From positions 1 to 64,000 of the forward strand of contig WHTS01000006.1 of assembly GCA_009377585.1 (NCBI GenBank): a stretch of 64,000 nucleotides of DNA. The letters are read 5' to 3'. The notes below the pieces were generated by a model. That model saw only the letters and a list, made by a program, of their open reading frames with translations. It made no database searches and was not told the DNA's origin. The stretch is from Betaproteobacteria bacterium (lineage in GTDB: Bacteria > Pseudomonadota > Gammaproteobacteria > Burkholderiales > WYBJ01). The position numbers were made by a program, and so were the translations under genes. Shown here piece after piece: positions 52,565 to 61,184 of the stretch (the stretch's first letter is position 1; each line of letters starts with the position of its first letter).

Positions 52565-54829
52565 TTACCCGAGCCGCGCGAAAATCGTTTCCAGCACCGC
52601 GTAGTCGATCGGCTTGACCAGGTGCACGTCGAAGCCGGCGGCCATCGCACGCCGTTGGTCGGCGGGCAGGCCGTAGCCGGTGACGGCGACCAGGAACGGC
52701 CGGCCGGCAGCCGGGAAGGTCTCGTGAATTCGGCGCGCGACCTCGTAGCCATCCATGCGCGGCAGCCCGATGTCGATCAGCGCGATGTCGGGCTGTTCGT
52801 CCAGCACCGCTTGCAGCCCTTCCACGCCATCGCGGGCGACGCGCACGCGGTGTCCCGCGGATTGCAGCAGCAGCTGCAGCATCGTGCGGGCGTCCGCATT
52901 GTCCTCGATCACCAGCACGTGACGCGGCCGCGGCGCGGGCTGCGCATTCTCGGCGGCCGCTTGGGGTTGCGGTGTCGGCGCGCGCGGCAGCCGGACTTCG
53001 AATTCGCTGCCCTTGCCGGGGCCGGCGCTGCGGGCCGTGGCCGAGCCGCGATGCAGCTGCGCGAGCCGCCGCACCAGCGTGAGGCCAATGCCGAGCCCGC
53101 CCTGCGGCCGATGCGGTTCGCGCTCGGCCTGCGCGAACAACTCGAACACACGCTGCGCCAGATCGGGCGTCATGCCGATGCCGTTGTCGGCAACCACCAG
53201 CACCCCTTCGCCCGCTTCGGCTCGGCTGCTCACGCGAATCGAACCGCCGTCCGGCGTGAACTTGAAAGCATTGTCCAGCAGCCGCGCGATCATCTGCTCC
53301 AGGCGCAAAGGGTCGGCGTTCACCCAGACGGATTCGAGCGCCTCGCTCACGCGATGCGAATTTGCGTCGCGGGCGGCGATCGTGTGCTGGAGCACTTCGC
53401 GCGCCACAATGGCGAGGTCGACGCTGCGAGTCTCGAGCACGATGCGTCCCTGTAGCGCCGCTTCGGCCACCAGCAGATCGTCGGCGAGCCGGCCCAGCTG
53501 GTCGGCCTGACGCCGAATGACCGCGCTGACCGCGCGCGCGCGCAGCGCCACGTCGCCCGCGCGCAGCGCCACGTCGCCCGCGCGCAGCGCCACGTCGTCC
53601 TCCGCCAGCTCAGGCTCGAGCAGGCGGGATGCGGCTGCGATCGCGGCGATCGGATTGCGCAACTCGTGGCTCAGCATCGAAACGAACTCGTCCTTGAACC
53701 GGTTCGCGCGCTCGGCCGCGGCGCGCGCCTCCTGTTCCCCGCGCAGCAGGCGCTCGCGCTGGCCTTCGACGCGTGCACGCTCCTCGCCTGCTGCCACCAG
53801 CGCGTCCCCGACCTCGCCAATCTCGGTGACCCGGGTCGGCGCGATCACGGGCACTTCGCGCCGGGCGAGCGTGCGCGCCGCGGCACGCAAACTCGCCATC
53901 GGGATCGTGATCCGGCGCGCAATCAGCACGACCGCGATCAACGCCAGCCCGAGCGACATCATGAGGCCGCTGCCGTACGCCGCCAGCGTGCGCGCAGCGC
54001 CTTCGCGCATGAGCGGTTGCGGAATGCCGACCGCAACCGCCCAGCCCGTTCCCGGAGAACGGCTGAAGGCGGTGAACACCGGGTCGCCTTCGATCGTATG
54101 CGTGAGCTCCCAGCCCTCGCCCGTGCGCTCGAGCAGCTTCTGCAGGCTCGGGGTCGCGCCGCCACCGACCAAATGCTCGTGCGAACGCGAGCGCGCGACC
54201 CGGGTGCCTCTCGCATCGAAGATCGAGATCACCCAATCCGCGCGCACCTTCTGGCGTTTCACCACCTCGGCGAATGCGTCGGGCTTGACTGCACCGGACA
54301 GCACATAGCGCAGCGCGCCGTTGACCATCACCGGCACGCGCACCGGCACGCGCACCGGCACGGCGTAGTTGCCGCCGGGTCCGCGTTCCACGAATCCCAC
54401 CGTCGGCACGCGCTCGCGCACGAGCCTGCGCAGGCTCTCGGGCTCCACCACCGGCGCGGGCGTCGTCCCCGGATCGGCGCGGGTGCTCATCAACTGCTCG
54501 CCGTCGGGGCTGGTGAGCGCGATCAGGAGCCAATCGGGGTGCGTGCGCATGACACGCTGCGCATGGTCGCGGAATCGCTGCACGTCGCCTTCTTCCAGCG
54601 ACGCTTCGCCCGCCAGCGCCAGCAGCACGGCCATGGCGCGGTTCAATTCGGCATCCACGGCCATGCTCAGGGCGCGGGCGGTCCCGACGCCCAGGCGCCG
54701 AGTCTGGTCCCGATGGTGCGAGTCGAGCAGGAACAAGCCGATGCCGGACATGAGCGCGAGCGGCAAAAGCGCGCCGGCGGCAAGCAGGATCAGCAGAACC
54801 CGCAGCGACGTGCCTCTGCGCGCAGTCAA
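52565..54829 (-). CDS. Hybrid histidine kinase with periplasmic sensor, HAMP and receiver
   Basis: The 754-residue membrane kinase has a first helix (LLILLAAGALLPLALMSGIG), a periplasmic dCache-like sensor (about 35-290), a second helix, a HAMP region, a HisKA domain (SMLSHELRNPIAAI), HATPase_c (NAFKFTPDGGSI, DNGIGM, GLGIGLTLVRR) and a C-terminal receiver with the Asp in IALIDIGLPRMDGYE. The start is set at a TTG (54829) with GGGAAG eight bases upstream, because no ATG lies near the first helix. Two in-frame tandem repeats occur, near 53538-53600 and 54330-54365. It lies next to the decayed nhaA and downstream of the DUF883 gene in convergent orientation. Confidence 0.88.
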   Translation of the reverse strand: MTARRGTSLRVLLILLAAGALLPLALMSGIGLFLLDSHHRDQTRRLGVGTARALSMAVDAELNRAMAVLLALAGEASLEEGDVQRFRDHAQRVMRTHPDWLLIALTSPDGEQLMSTRADPGTTPAPVVEPESLRRLVRERVPTVGFVERGPGGNYAVPVRVPVRVPVMVNGALRYVLSGAVKPDAFAEVVKRQKVRADWVISIFDARGTRVARSRSHEHLVGGGATPSLQKLLERTGEGWELTHTIEGDPVFTAFSRSPGTGWAVAVGIPQPLMREGAARTLAAYGSGLMMSLGLALIAVVLIARRITIPMASLRAAARTLARREVPVIAPTRVTEIGEVGDALVAAGEERARVEGQRERLLRGEQEARAAAERANRFKDEFVSMLSHELRNPIAAIAAASRLLEPELAEDDVALRAGDVALRAGDVALRARAVSAVIRRQADQLGRLADDLLVAEAALQGRIVLETRSVDLAIVAREVLQHTIAARDANSHRVSEALESVWVNADPLRLEQMIARLLDNAFKFTPDGGSIRVSSRAEAGEGVLVVADNGIGMTPDLAQRVFELFAQAEREPHRPQGGLGIGLTLVRRLAQLHRGSATARSAGPGKGSEFEVRLPRAPTPQPQAAAENAQPAPRPRHVLVIEDNADARTMLQLLLQSAGHRVRVARDGVEGLQAVLDEQPDIALIDIGLPRMDGYEVARRIHETFPAAGRPFLVAVTGYGLPADQRRAMAAGFDVHLVKPIDYAVLETIFARLG
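53538..53600. repeat. Three tandem 21-bp units within the kinase gene
   Basis: Units at 53538-53558, 53559-53579 and 53580-53600 differ by one base. They encode DVALRAG repeated three times just after the HisKA domain, between the two long helices. The change keeps the frame, so slippage would lengthen or shorten a helix by seven residues. Confidence 0.85.
54330..54365. repeat. Three tandem 12-bp units within the kinase gene
   Basis: ACCGGCACGCGC occurs twice exactly and a third time with small change, encoding VPVRVPVRVPV in the periplasmic sensor domain. Copy-number changes keep the frame. Confidence 0.8.
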
Positions 54830-54895
54830 GGCAATGCTTCCCGAGGCTTGATTCGAACCGCAAGTCCCTTTCCAGGAACCTGCCCGCCCCAGCGG

Positions 54896-54970
54896 GCACT
54901 GGACGCTCCCTTCTCCCTCCGGGAGAAGGGTTGGGGAGTGAGGCCGGGGTTTCGCGAACCATGGTTCGCG
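54896..54970. repeat. Repeat with two palindromes between kinase and nhaA remnant
   Basis: CCCTTCTCCC (54908-54917) pairs with GGGAGAAGGG (54921-54930), and CGCGAACCATGGTTCGCG at 54953-54970 is a perfect 18-bp palindrome. The segment after the first hairpin (TTGGGGAGTGAGG) resembles the one at the MmgE/cupin junction. It is typical of dispersed intergenic repeats. Confidence 0.65.
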
Positions 54971-55085
54971 CCGGCCGAACGGAAGAGACGCCAGGTTCCC
55001 GGGCGCAAGTCGGGATGCGCGCATCGTGGTGTCTCTCGCCGGGGCGATTCGCAATATCGGCCTGCGCGGTTCGGCCCTGCGCGAC

Positions 55086-56416
55086 TCATGCCTTGCCTTC
55101 TTCGCGCGCACGCACGCGTGGGAACAGCAACGCCACGCCGATCGAGCCGGCAAGAAGCGAGGCCGCGAAAATGGCGATCTTGGCCGCGGCGAATTCCGCT
55201 TCTCCGGGGTACGCCTGAGCGGCGATGAACAGCGACATGGTGAAACCGATGCCGGCGAGCGCTCCGGCGCCGGCAAGCTGGCGCCAGGTATAGGCCGCGG
55301 GCTTGGCCGCGATGCGCAAAGCGACCGCGAGCGCCGAGGCAGCCACGATGCCGAGCGGCTTGCCGACGACCAGGCCGAGCACGATCGCCGCCATCAGGGC
55401 TCCGTGCTGCTCGATCACGCCGCCCGTCCACGTCACGCCCGCATTGGCGAGCGCGAACACCGGCAGCACCCCATAGCTCGACCACGGCTCGAGCGTGCGC
55501 AGCAGCTTGCTCGCCGGCGATTCGATCCGGTCGTGGACCACGTCGAGCGCCTGCAGCGCGGGTTCGGACGGACCGTGGTGCATCACCCCGTCGCCCATGC
55601 GTCGCATCTCGGCCTGGATGACCATTTCGGCCTGCGCATTCAGCGCGGCGAGATTGGCGGGCGGGCGGGTGGGCGTCACCAGCGCGAGTATTACGCCGGC
55701 CAGCGTCGCGTGCAGGCCGGCGTGGTGCAGGCACACCCACAGCACGACGCCCAGGATCGCGTAGGGCGGCGCACGGTATAGGCCGGTGCGGTTGAGCATG
55801 ACGAGGCACAGCGTAGTGCCCGCCGCAGCCGCGAGGTAGATCGGATGCAGGTGCTCGCCATAGAAGAGGGCGGCAGCGCGAATTCGTGATTGCCCAGCGA
55901 GAGCGCGAGCGGCTGCTGCCACCAGGCTTCGAAGCCGGGGCCGAAGCGCGAATTGGCCAGCACGATCGCAACCGCCGTCATTGCGATCAGCAGCAATCCG
56001 GTGGACGGAGCCCAGCGCACGAAATCCAGGCTCGCCGCGTGCAGGCGGTGGCCGAGCGAGCCGAGCATGGCTTCGGCCAGGGAGCTTTCGTCCCAGGCGC
56101 CTTCGTAGCGGCGGCCGTTGACGAAGAAGGTCGGCGACACCAATGCGCCGCTGCGCTGCGCGCTGTCGCTATCGGCGCGCACGCGCGCAGCCGCTTCCTG
56201 CGCTGCCGTGTCGAGCGCGTCGCTTGCTAGCGCGTTCGCCGCGGCCAGCGCATCGAGCTCGCCGGACGTGAGCGCTGCACCGCGCTGCATCAGCGTATCG
56301 TGCAGCGGCCAGAACTCGCCCGTCTTGCAGCTTGCCTGCTCGGCCAGCACGGCTTCGTGCAATGCCGGGCACGGCTTCGTGGTGTCGCGTGTTCGGTCGC
56401 CCCGCGCTCTCGACAT
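55086..56416 (-). pseudogene. nhaA: Thioredoxin-NhaA fusion antiporter with large internal deletion
   Basis: The 5' part is the C-terminal half of a DsbA-like thioredoxin domain ([37 protein letters not shown]) followed by the first helix of NhaA ([31 protein letters not shown]). At about 55880 the frame shifts and homology resumes near [18 protein letters not shown], continuing to the C-terminus ([40 protein letters not shown]). The skipped 130-140 residues would carry the two pore aspartates of NhaA (ATDIAFALG and DDIGAVL region). The CxxC end of the thioredoxin domain is also absent. No ion transport is expected. Confidence 0.85.
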
Positions 56417-56438
56417 GGCGCGTTGCTAGAATGCGACC

Positions 56439-57227
56439 ATGACGATCGACGCGCGTCACCCCGGCGCGATCCGGCAGGACATCCGCGAGGGCCGGCTGCG
56501 CGGCGTCACGGCCGGGCTGGGGCAGAACTTCGTGCAGGCGAATCTCGCCGTGCTGCCCAGGGCGCAGGCGTACGATTTCCTGCTCTTCTGCCAGCGCAAT
56601 CCCAAGCCGTGTCCGCTGATCGAGGTGTGCGATGAAGGCTCGGCCGAGCCCGTGGGCGTGGCGCCCGGCGCGGACCTGCGCACCGACATCGGCAAGTACC
56701 GCGTCTACGCGCATGGCGAGCTCGCCGCCGAAGTGGACGACATCCGCCCTTATTGGCGCAACGACCTGGTGGCGTTTCTGCTCGGCTGCTCGTTCACGTT
56801 CGAGTGGGCGCTGCTCGATGCCGGCGTGCGCCTGTGGCACGTCGAGCACGGCAAGGGCGTGGCGATGTTTCGCACCTCGATCGCATGCCGTGGCGCGGGG
56901 ATGTTTCATGGGCCCATGGTCGTTTCGATGCGCCCGATCCGTGGCCCCGACGTAGCCAGGACCGTCACCGCGAGCGCACGCTTTCCGGGCGCTCACGGCG
57001 CACCGGTGCACATCGGCGATCCAGCGGCGATCGGCATTGCCGACGTGATGCGACCCGACTACGGCGATGTGCAGCACTTCGAGCCCGCCGACGTGCCGGT
57101 GTTCTGGGCCTGCGGCGTCACGCCGCAGGCGGTGGCGCTCGCATCGAAGCCCCCGCTCATGATCACGCACAGCCCGGGGCACATGTTCGTCACCGATCTG
57201 CCGAACACGGCCTTGGCCGCGCTGTGA
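56439..57227 (+). CDS. DUF1445 (YcsI-like) putative hydro-lyase
   Basis: The 262-residue protein is a full-length member of the YcsI/DUF1445 family: RHPGAIRQDIREGRLRGVTA, QANLAVLPRAQAYDFLLFCQ, YWRNDLVAFLLGCSFTFEWA, SMRPI and MITHSPGHMFVTDLPN. DUF1445 also forms the N-terminal part of mammalian D-glutamate cyclase, the enzyme that makes 5-oxo-D-proline. In B. subtilis ycsI sits beside the pxp genes. Here it directly precedes pxpB with a four-base overlap (GTGA), so a shared role in 5-oxoproline or glutamate metabolism is likely. Confidence 0.88.
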   Translation: MTIDARHPGAIRQDIREGRLRGVTAGLGQNFVQANLAVLPRAQAYDFLLFCQRNPKPCPLIEVCDEGSAEPVGVAPGADLRTDIGKYRVYAHGELAAEVDDIRPYWRNDLVAFLLGCSFTFEWALLDAGVRLWHVEHGKGVAMFRTSIACRGAGMFHGPMVVSMRPIRGPDVARTVTASARFPGAHGAPVHIGDPAAIGIADVMRPDYGDVQHFEPADVPVFWACGVTPQAVALASKPPLMITHSPGHMFVTDLPNTALAAL

Positions 57228-57940
57228 GCGTGCGGTGTCTTCCCGCAGGCGATTGCGCCGTCGTGATCGAGCTCGACGCCGAGATCGGGCCTGAGCTCAA
57301 TCGCCGCCTGCGCGTGCTGGAATGGCTGCTCGGCGAGGGCCGGCTTGCGGGCGTAACCGAAACGGTGCCGAGCTTCCGCTCACTGCTGGTCTACTACGAT
57401 CCGGATGCGATCGGTTACGACGCACTGTGCGCGGCGATCGAGGCGCGCGTCGGACAGACGGCGCACACGCCCGCTCCGGACACGCGCTCGATCGAGATCC
57501 CGTGCTGTTACAACGATCCGGAGCTCGGCTTCGATCTGCAGGCCGTGGCGGCGCGGCTGGCCGTGAGCGTCGAGAGCGTGATCGAGCTGCACAGCGCGGC
57601 CGAGTATCTGGTCTATTTCATCGGCTTCGCGCCCGGCCAGCCGTATCTCACCGGGCTTGCGCCGCAGCTTGCGATCCCGCGCCTGGAAAGCCCGCGCACG
57701 AAGACACCCGCCGGCGCCGTGGGCATCGGCGGCACGCAGGGTTGCATCTATTCGGTGCAGAGCCCGGGCGGCTTCTGGATCCTGGGTCATACGCCGCTGC
57801 GGCTGTACGACCCCGACGCTAGAGCGCCGATTCTGCTCGAGCCCGGCGACCGGCTGCGCTTTCGCAGCATCGGGCGCGACGAATACGACGCCATCGCGGC
57901 CGAGGTCGCGTGTGGCAGCTATCGGCCGCGCAGCGCATGA
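57224..57940 (+). CDS. pxpB: 5-oxoprolinase subunit PxpB
   Basis: The 238-residue protein belongs to the KipI/allophanate-hydrolase-subunit-1 family: VRCLPAGDCAVVIELDAEIG, VTETVPSFRSLLVYYDPDAI, IEIPCCYNDPELGFDLQAVA, YLVYFIGFAPGQPYLTGLA, PRLESPRTKTPAGAVGIGGT and GFWILGHTPLRLYDPDA. With PxpA and PxpC it hydrolyses 5-oxo-L-proline to glutamate with ATP. The GTG start overlaps the DUF1445 stop. Confidence 0.93.
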   Translation: MSVRCLPAGDCAVVIELDAEIGPELNRRLRVLEWLLGEGRLAGVTETVPSFRSLLVYYDPDAIGYDALCAAIEARVGQTAHTPAPDTRSIEIPCCYNDPELGFDLQAVAARLAVSVESVIELHSAAEYLVYFIGFAPGQPYLTGLAPQLAIPRLESPRTKTPAGAVGIGGTQGCIYSVQSPGGFWILGHTPLRLYDPDARAPILLEPGDRLRFRSIGRDEYDAIAAEVACGSYRPRSA

Positions 57941-58860
57941 TCGAGATCCAGGAGCCCGGCCCGCAGACCACGGTGCAGGACCTCGGCCGTCACGGTCAGT
58001 TGCGCTACGGCATTCCGCCGTCCGGGCCGATGGACGCGTTCGCTTTCGTGCTGGCCAACCGGCTGGCGGGCAATGCCGACGCTGCGGCTGCGCTCGAATG
58101 CACCCTCACCGGGCCGCGTTTTCGGGTCGACGCGCCATGCGCGATCGCCGTGACGGGCGCGGACATGCCGGTGGCCGTGAACGGCGAGTCGGTCGCGAAC
58201 TGGTCGACGCTGCTGCTGGCTGCGGGCGACATGGTGAAGGTCGGAGCCGCGCGTAGCGGGCTTCGCGGCTATGTCGCGTTCTGCGGCGGGCTCGACGTTC
58301 CATTGCGCCTGGGCTCGCGCTCGACCTATTTGCGCGGGCGGCTGGGCGGGCTGGAAGGACGTGCATTGCGCAAGGGCGATCGGCTGGCGACCCTGCCCGC
58401 CGCTCGTCCGCGCGTGCGCACCGTGCCGCGCGATGCGTGTCCGGTCTACGCGGCCGAGACGTGCGTGCGCGTAATGCTCGGCCCGCAGGCCGATCGCTTC
58501 ACGCCCGCGGGCATCGAAACGTTCCTGCGCAGCAGCTACACCTTGCAGCCGCAGTCGGATCGCATGGGCGCGCGCTTCCAAGGCAGCCGCATCGAGCACG
58601 TGCGCGGCCACGACATCGTTTCCGATGGCATCGCGCTCGGTTCGGTGCAGGTGCCGGGCGACGGCCAGCCGATCGTGCTCCTGGTCGACCGGCAGTCGAC
58701 CGGCGGCTATACCAAGGCTGCGACCGTGTGCTCGTTCGACATCGGCCGCATCGCCCAGCTGCGGCCGGGTCAGACGCTTCGCTTCGAAGCCGTCGAAATC
58801 GCCCAGGCGCACGCGCTACTGCGCGAATGGCGTACGATGCTCTCCGAGCTGGCGGTTTGA
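57937..58860 (+). CDS. pxpC: 5-oxoprolinase subunit PxpC
   Basis: The 307-residue protein is of the biotin-dependent-carboxyltransferase/AHS2 fold (KipA-like): IEIQEPGPQTTVQDLGRHGQ, GIPPSGPMDAFAFVLANRLA, RGYVAFCGGLDVPLRLGSRS, RVMLGPQADRF, YTLQPQSDRMGARFQG and DGIALGSVQVPGDGQPIVLL. Its ATG overlaps the pxpB stop (ATGA). It forms the catalytic complex with PxpB and PxpA. Confidence 0.93.
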   Translation: MIEIQEPGPQTTVQDLGRHGQLRYGIPPSGPMDAFAFVLANRLAGNADAAAALECTLTGPRFRVDAPCAIAVTGADMPVAVNGESVANWSTLLLAAGDMVKVGAARSGLRGYVAFCGGLDVPLRLGSRSTYLRGRLGGLEGRALRKGDRLATLPAARPRVRTVPRDACPVYAAETCVRVMLGPQADRFTPAGIETFLRSSYTLQPQSDRMGARFQGSRIEHVRGHDIVSDGIALGSVQVPGDGQPIVLLVDRQSTGGYTKAATVCSFDIGRIAQLRPGQTLRFEAVEIAQAHALLREWRTMLSELAV

Positions 58861-58943
58861 GCGCGGCCGCCTGGGTTACGCAGCAACCGAAATCCGCAGC
58901 CACGACACGATGCGCGGCCTGGGCCGCATGGGGGATCAACGGC

Positions 58944-59720
58944 ATGGACATCGATCTCAACTGCGACATGGGCGAAAGCTACGGCCGCTGGACGCTCGGC
59001 GCGGATGCCGAAATCATGCCCTTCATCTCCTCGGCAAGTATCGCCTGCGGTTTTCACGGCGGCGATCCGCATGTCATGCGTGCGACCGTGGCGCTCGCGA
59101 CCGAGCACGCCGTTGCGATCGGCTCGCACCCTTCTCTGCCCGACCTGATGGGCTTCGGCCGGCGGGCGATGGCGGTCACGGCGCAGGAGCTGAAGGACTA
59201 CATCTGCTACCAGACCGGGGCGTTGCGCGAGTTCGCTCGGGCCGCGGGAGCGCAACTGCAGCACGTGAAGACCCACGGCATCCTCTACGACATGATGGAG
59301 AAGGACGAGGCGCTCGCCGCAGCTGCCGCGCAAGCCGTGCTCGAATCGGGGGACGGATCGCTCGTCATGGTGACCCTTGCCGGGAGCAAGGCCGAGCAGA
59401 GTTGCCGGGCAAAGGGGCTGCGGGTCGCGGCCGAGGGTTTCGCCGACCGCGCCTACAATGCCGACGGCACGCTGGTGTCGCGCAAGCTGCCGGGCTCGCT
59501 TATCGACGATCCGCAGCGTGCGGCCGCGCAGGCCGCACGCATGGCGACCGAGGGCAAGGTGCGCGCGATCGACGGCGCCGACATCGATCTGCGCGTGCAC
59601 ACGATCTGCTGTCATGGCGACACGCCCGGCGCGCCGGCGATCGTGCGGGCCGTGCGCTCAGCGCTGGAACGTGCGGGCTGTCGCGTGCGGCCGATGCGAG
59701 AGATCGTTCGCGAAACCTGA
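58944..59720 (+). CDS. pxpA: 5-oxoprolinase subunit PxpA
   Basis: The 258-residue LamB/YcsF-family protein starts MDIDLNCDMGESYGRWTLGA, with IACGFHGGDPHVMRATVALA, AIGSHPSLPDLMGFGRRAM, HVKTHGILYDMMEKDEALA, EGFADRAYNADGTLVSRKLP and HTICCHGDTPGAPAIVRAVR. It is the hydrolase-like subunit of 5-oxoprolinase. The ATG at 58944 has GGGGGA eight bases upstream; it follows pxpC after 83 bases, so the operon runs DUF1445-pxpB-pxpC-pxpA. Confidence 0.95.
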   Translation: MDIDLNCDMGESYGRWTLGADAEIMPFISSASIACGFHGGDPHVMRATVALATEHAVAIGSHPSLPDLMGFGRRAMAVTAQELKDYICYQTGALREFARAAGAQLQHVKTHGILYDMMEKDEALAAAAAQAVLESGDGSLVMVTLAGSKAEQSCRAKGLRVAAEGFADRAYNADGTLVSRKLPGSLIDDPQRAAAQAARMATEGKVRAIDGADIDLRVHTICCHGDTPGAPAIVRAVRSALERAGCRVRPMREIVRET

Positions 59721-59727
59721 TTGGACT

Positions 59728-59755
59728 GTCATTCCCGCGCACGCGGGAATTCAGG
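59728..59755. repeat. REP-like element, third copy
   Basis: GTCATTCCCGCGCACGCGGGAATTCAGG contains the same palindrome as the element at 12705-12731, in opposite orientation. It lies between the convergent pxpA and amidase genes. Confidence 0.75.
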
Positions 59756-61042
59756 TCAGCTCAGTGCGCGCTGTGCCCAGTACGCCGACAACAGCACCCG
59801 CTCATCGTCATCGCGCCCGCCGACCAGCTGCACGCCGATCGGCAGCCCGTTCGGCCCTGTGCCGGCGGGCAGCGTGACGCACGGAGCACCAAGCAGCGTC
59901 CAGTTGCGATTGAAGAGCGAATCGCCCGTGCTGGCCAGACCCTTCGGCGCCTCGTCGGGCGCGCTGGGCGTGAGCAGCACATCCACCGCGCTTTCCGCGA
60001 GCAGCCGGGCAAACTGGCTGCGGCATTGCACTGCGTGCTGTGCGGCTTCGGTATAGCGGCTGCGCGGCATGTCGATATGCAGCTCGATCTGGCGGCGCAT
60101 GTGTTCGCTCAGGAGCGCCGGGTGAGCACGCCACTCGGCGGCCAGACCGCGCGCCATCTCGAAATTCGACATGGTCTGCTGCTCCTCGTAGAGCCGATCG
60201 AAGTCGGAGGCCAGCGCAACCTCGCGCACGGCGGCGCCGCGCTGCGAAAGCGTCTGCGCCGCCCGCTCGAGGATCGCATGGGTCGCATGCGACGCCTTGT
60301 CCCAGCGCGACGTGCGGCATAGGCCGATGCGCGGTGCATGGTCCGCCGCCGCGAAGTCGGGCAGGAGGCGACCCGAAGTCGCGTGCACGGTGAGCGCGCA
60401 ATCCTCCACCGATCGCGCCAGCACGCCGATGGTATCGAGCGACTCGGACAAGTGCTTCATGCCGGCGCAGTTGATCGAGCCGAACGTCGGCTTGTAGCCG
60501 ACCACGCCGCAGTACGCGGCGGGCCGGATGACCGAGCCGCCCGTCTGGGTGCCGAATGCGATCGGGACCATGCAGTCGGCCACGGCGGCCGCCGAACCGC
60601 TGGAAGAGCCGCCCGGCGTGTGTTCGGGATTGTGCGGATTGCACGTAGGACCCGGGACGCGGGATGCGAACTCGGTCGTGACGGTCTTGCCGACGACGAT
60701 CGCACCCTCGCGCCGCGCCATGGCCACGCAAGCGGCGTCCACCCGTGGCCGGAAAGCGGCATAGAAGGGCGAGTTGTATTGCGTGGGCATGTCGCCGCTG
60801 TCGATCACGTCTTTCACGCCGAGCGGGATTGCGGCAAGCGCGCCGCGCATCGACGCCGGGTCGAAGGCGCGCGCGCGTTCGAGCGCCGTGGCCGCCGCTT
60901 CGAGATGAACCCAGGCTCGTACTTCAGGCTCGCGCGCGCGGATGCGATCCAGGCACGCAGCCATGAGCGCCTCGGCGCTCAGTGTGCCGGCTCGCATGCG
61001 CGCGAGCGCTTCGGTGGCGCTGAGACGATTCGGTGCGGTCAT
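59756..61042 (-). CDS. Amidase (amidase-signature family)
   Basis: The 428-residue protein has the Ser-Ser-Lys amidase core: AIPLGVKDVID with K77, HTPGGSSSGSAAAVA with the cis-serine (144-150), and the nucleophile S170 in FGTQTGGSVIRPAAYCG. The C-terminal RNWTLLGAPCVTLPAGTGPNG and GLPIGVQLVGGRDDD complete the fold. It would hydrolyse an amide to an acid and ammonia. It converges on the pxp operon; both may serve the use of amides as nitrogen source. Confidence 0.92.
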   Translation of the reverse strand: MTAPNRLSATEALARMRAGTLSAEALMAACLDRIRAREPEVRAWVHLEAAATALERARAFDPASMRGALAAIPLGVKDVIDSGDMPTQYNSPFYAAFRPRVDAACVAMARREGAIVVGKTVTTEFASRVPGPTCNPHNPEHTPGGSSSGSAAAVADCMVPIAFGTQTGGSVIRPAAYCGVVGYKPTFGSINCAGMKHLSESLDTIGVLARSVEDCALTVHATSGRLLPDFAAADHAPRIGLCRTSRWDKASHATHAILERAAQTLSQRGAAVREVALASDFDRLYEEQQTMSNFEMARGLAAEWRAHPALLSEHMRRQIELHIDMPRSRYTEAAQHAVQCRSQFARLLAESAVDVLLTPSAPDEAPKGLASTGDSLFNRNWTLLGAPCVTLPAGTGPNGLPIGVQLVGGRDDDERVLLSAYWAQRALS

Positions 61043-61184
61043 GGGCGGCGATTCCGTCGTTGGTCGGTTGCCTGCGCGCCGCGTTGCGGCACGCAGCGGC
61101 AGTATACCGGGGTGGAATGGAACGATGACTGGACGCTATCCTTACGGCGGACAGCTGCAAGCGCATTGGCGGAGACGCACAGTC

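Noticed and set aside
53538-53600. CRISPR-like direct repeats
   Set aside because: The three 21-bp units are contiguous without spacers and lie in frame within a kinase gene.
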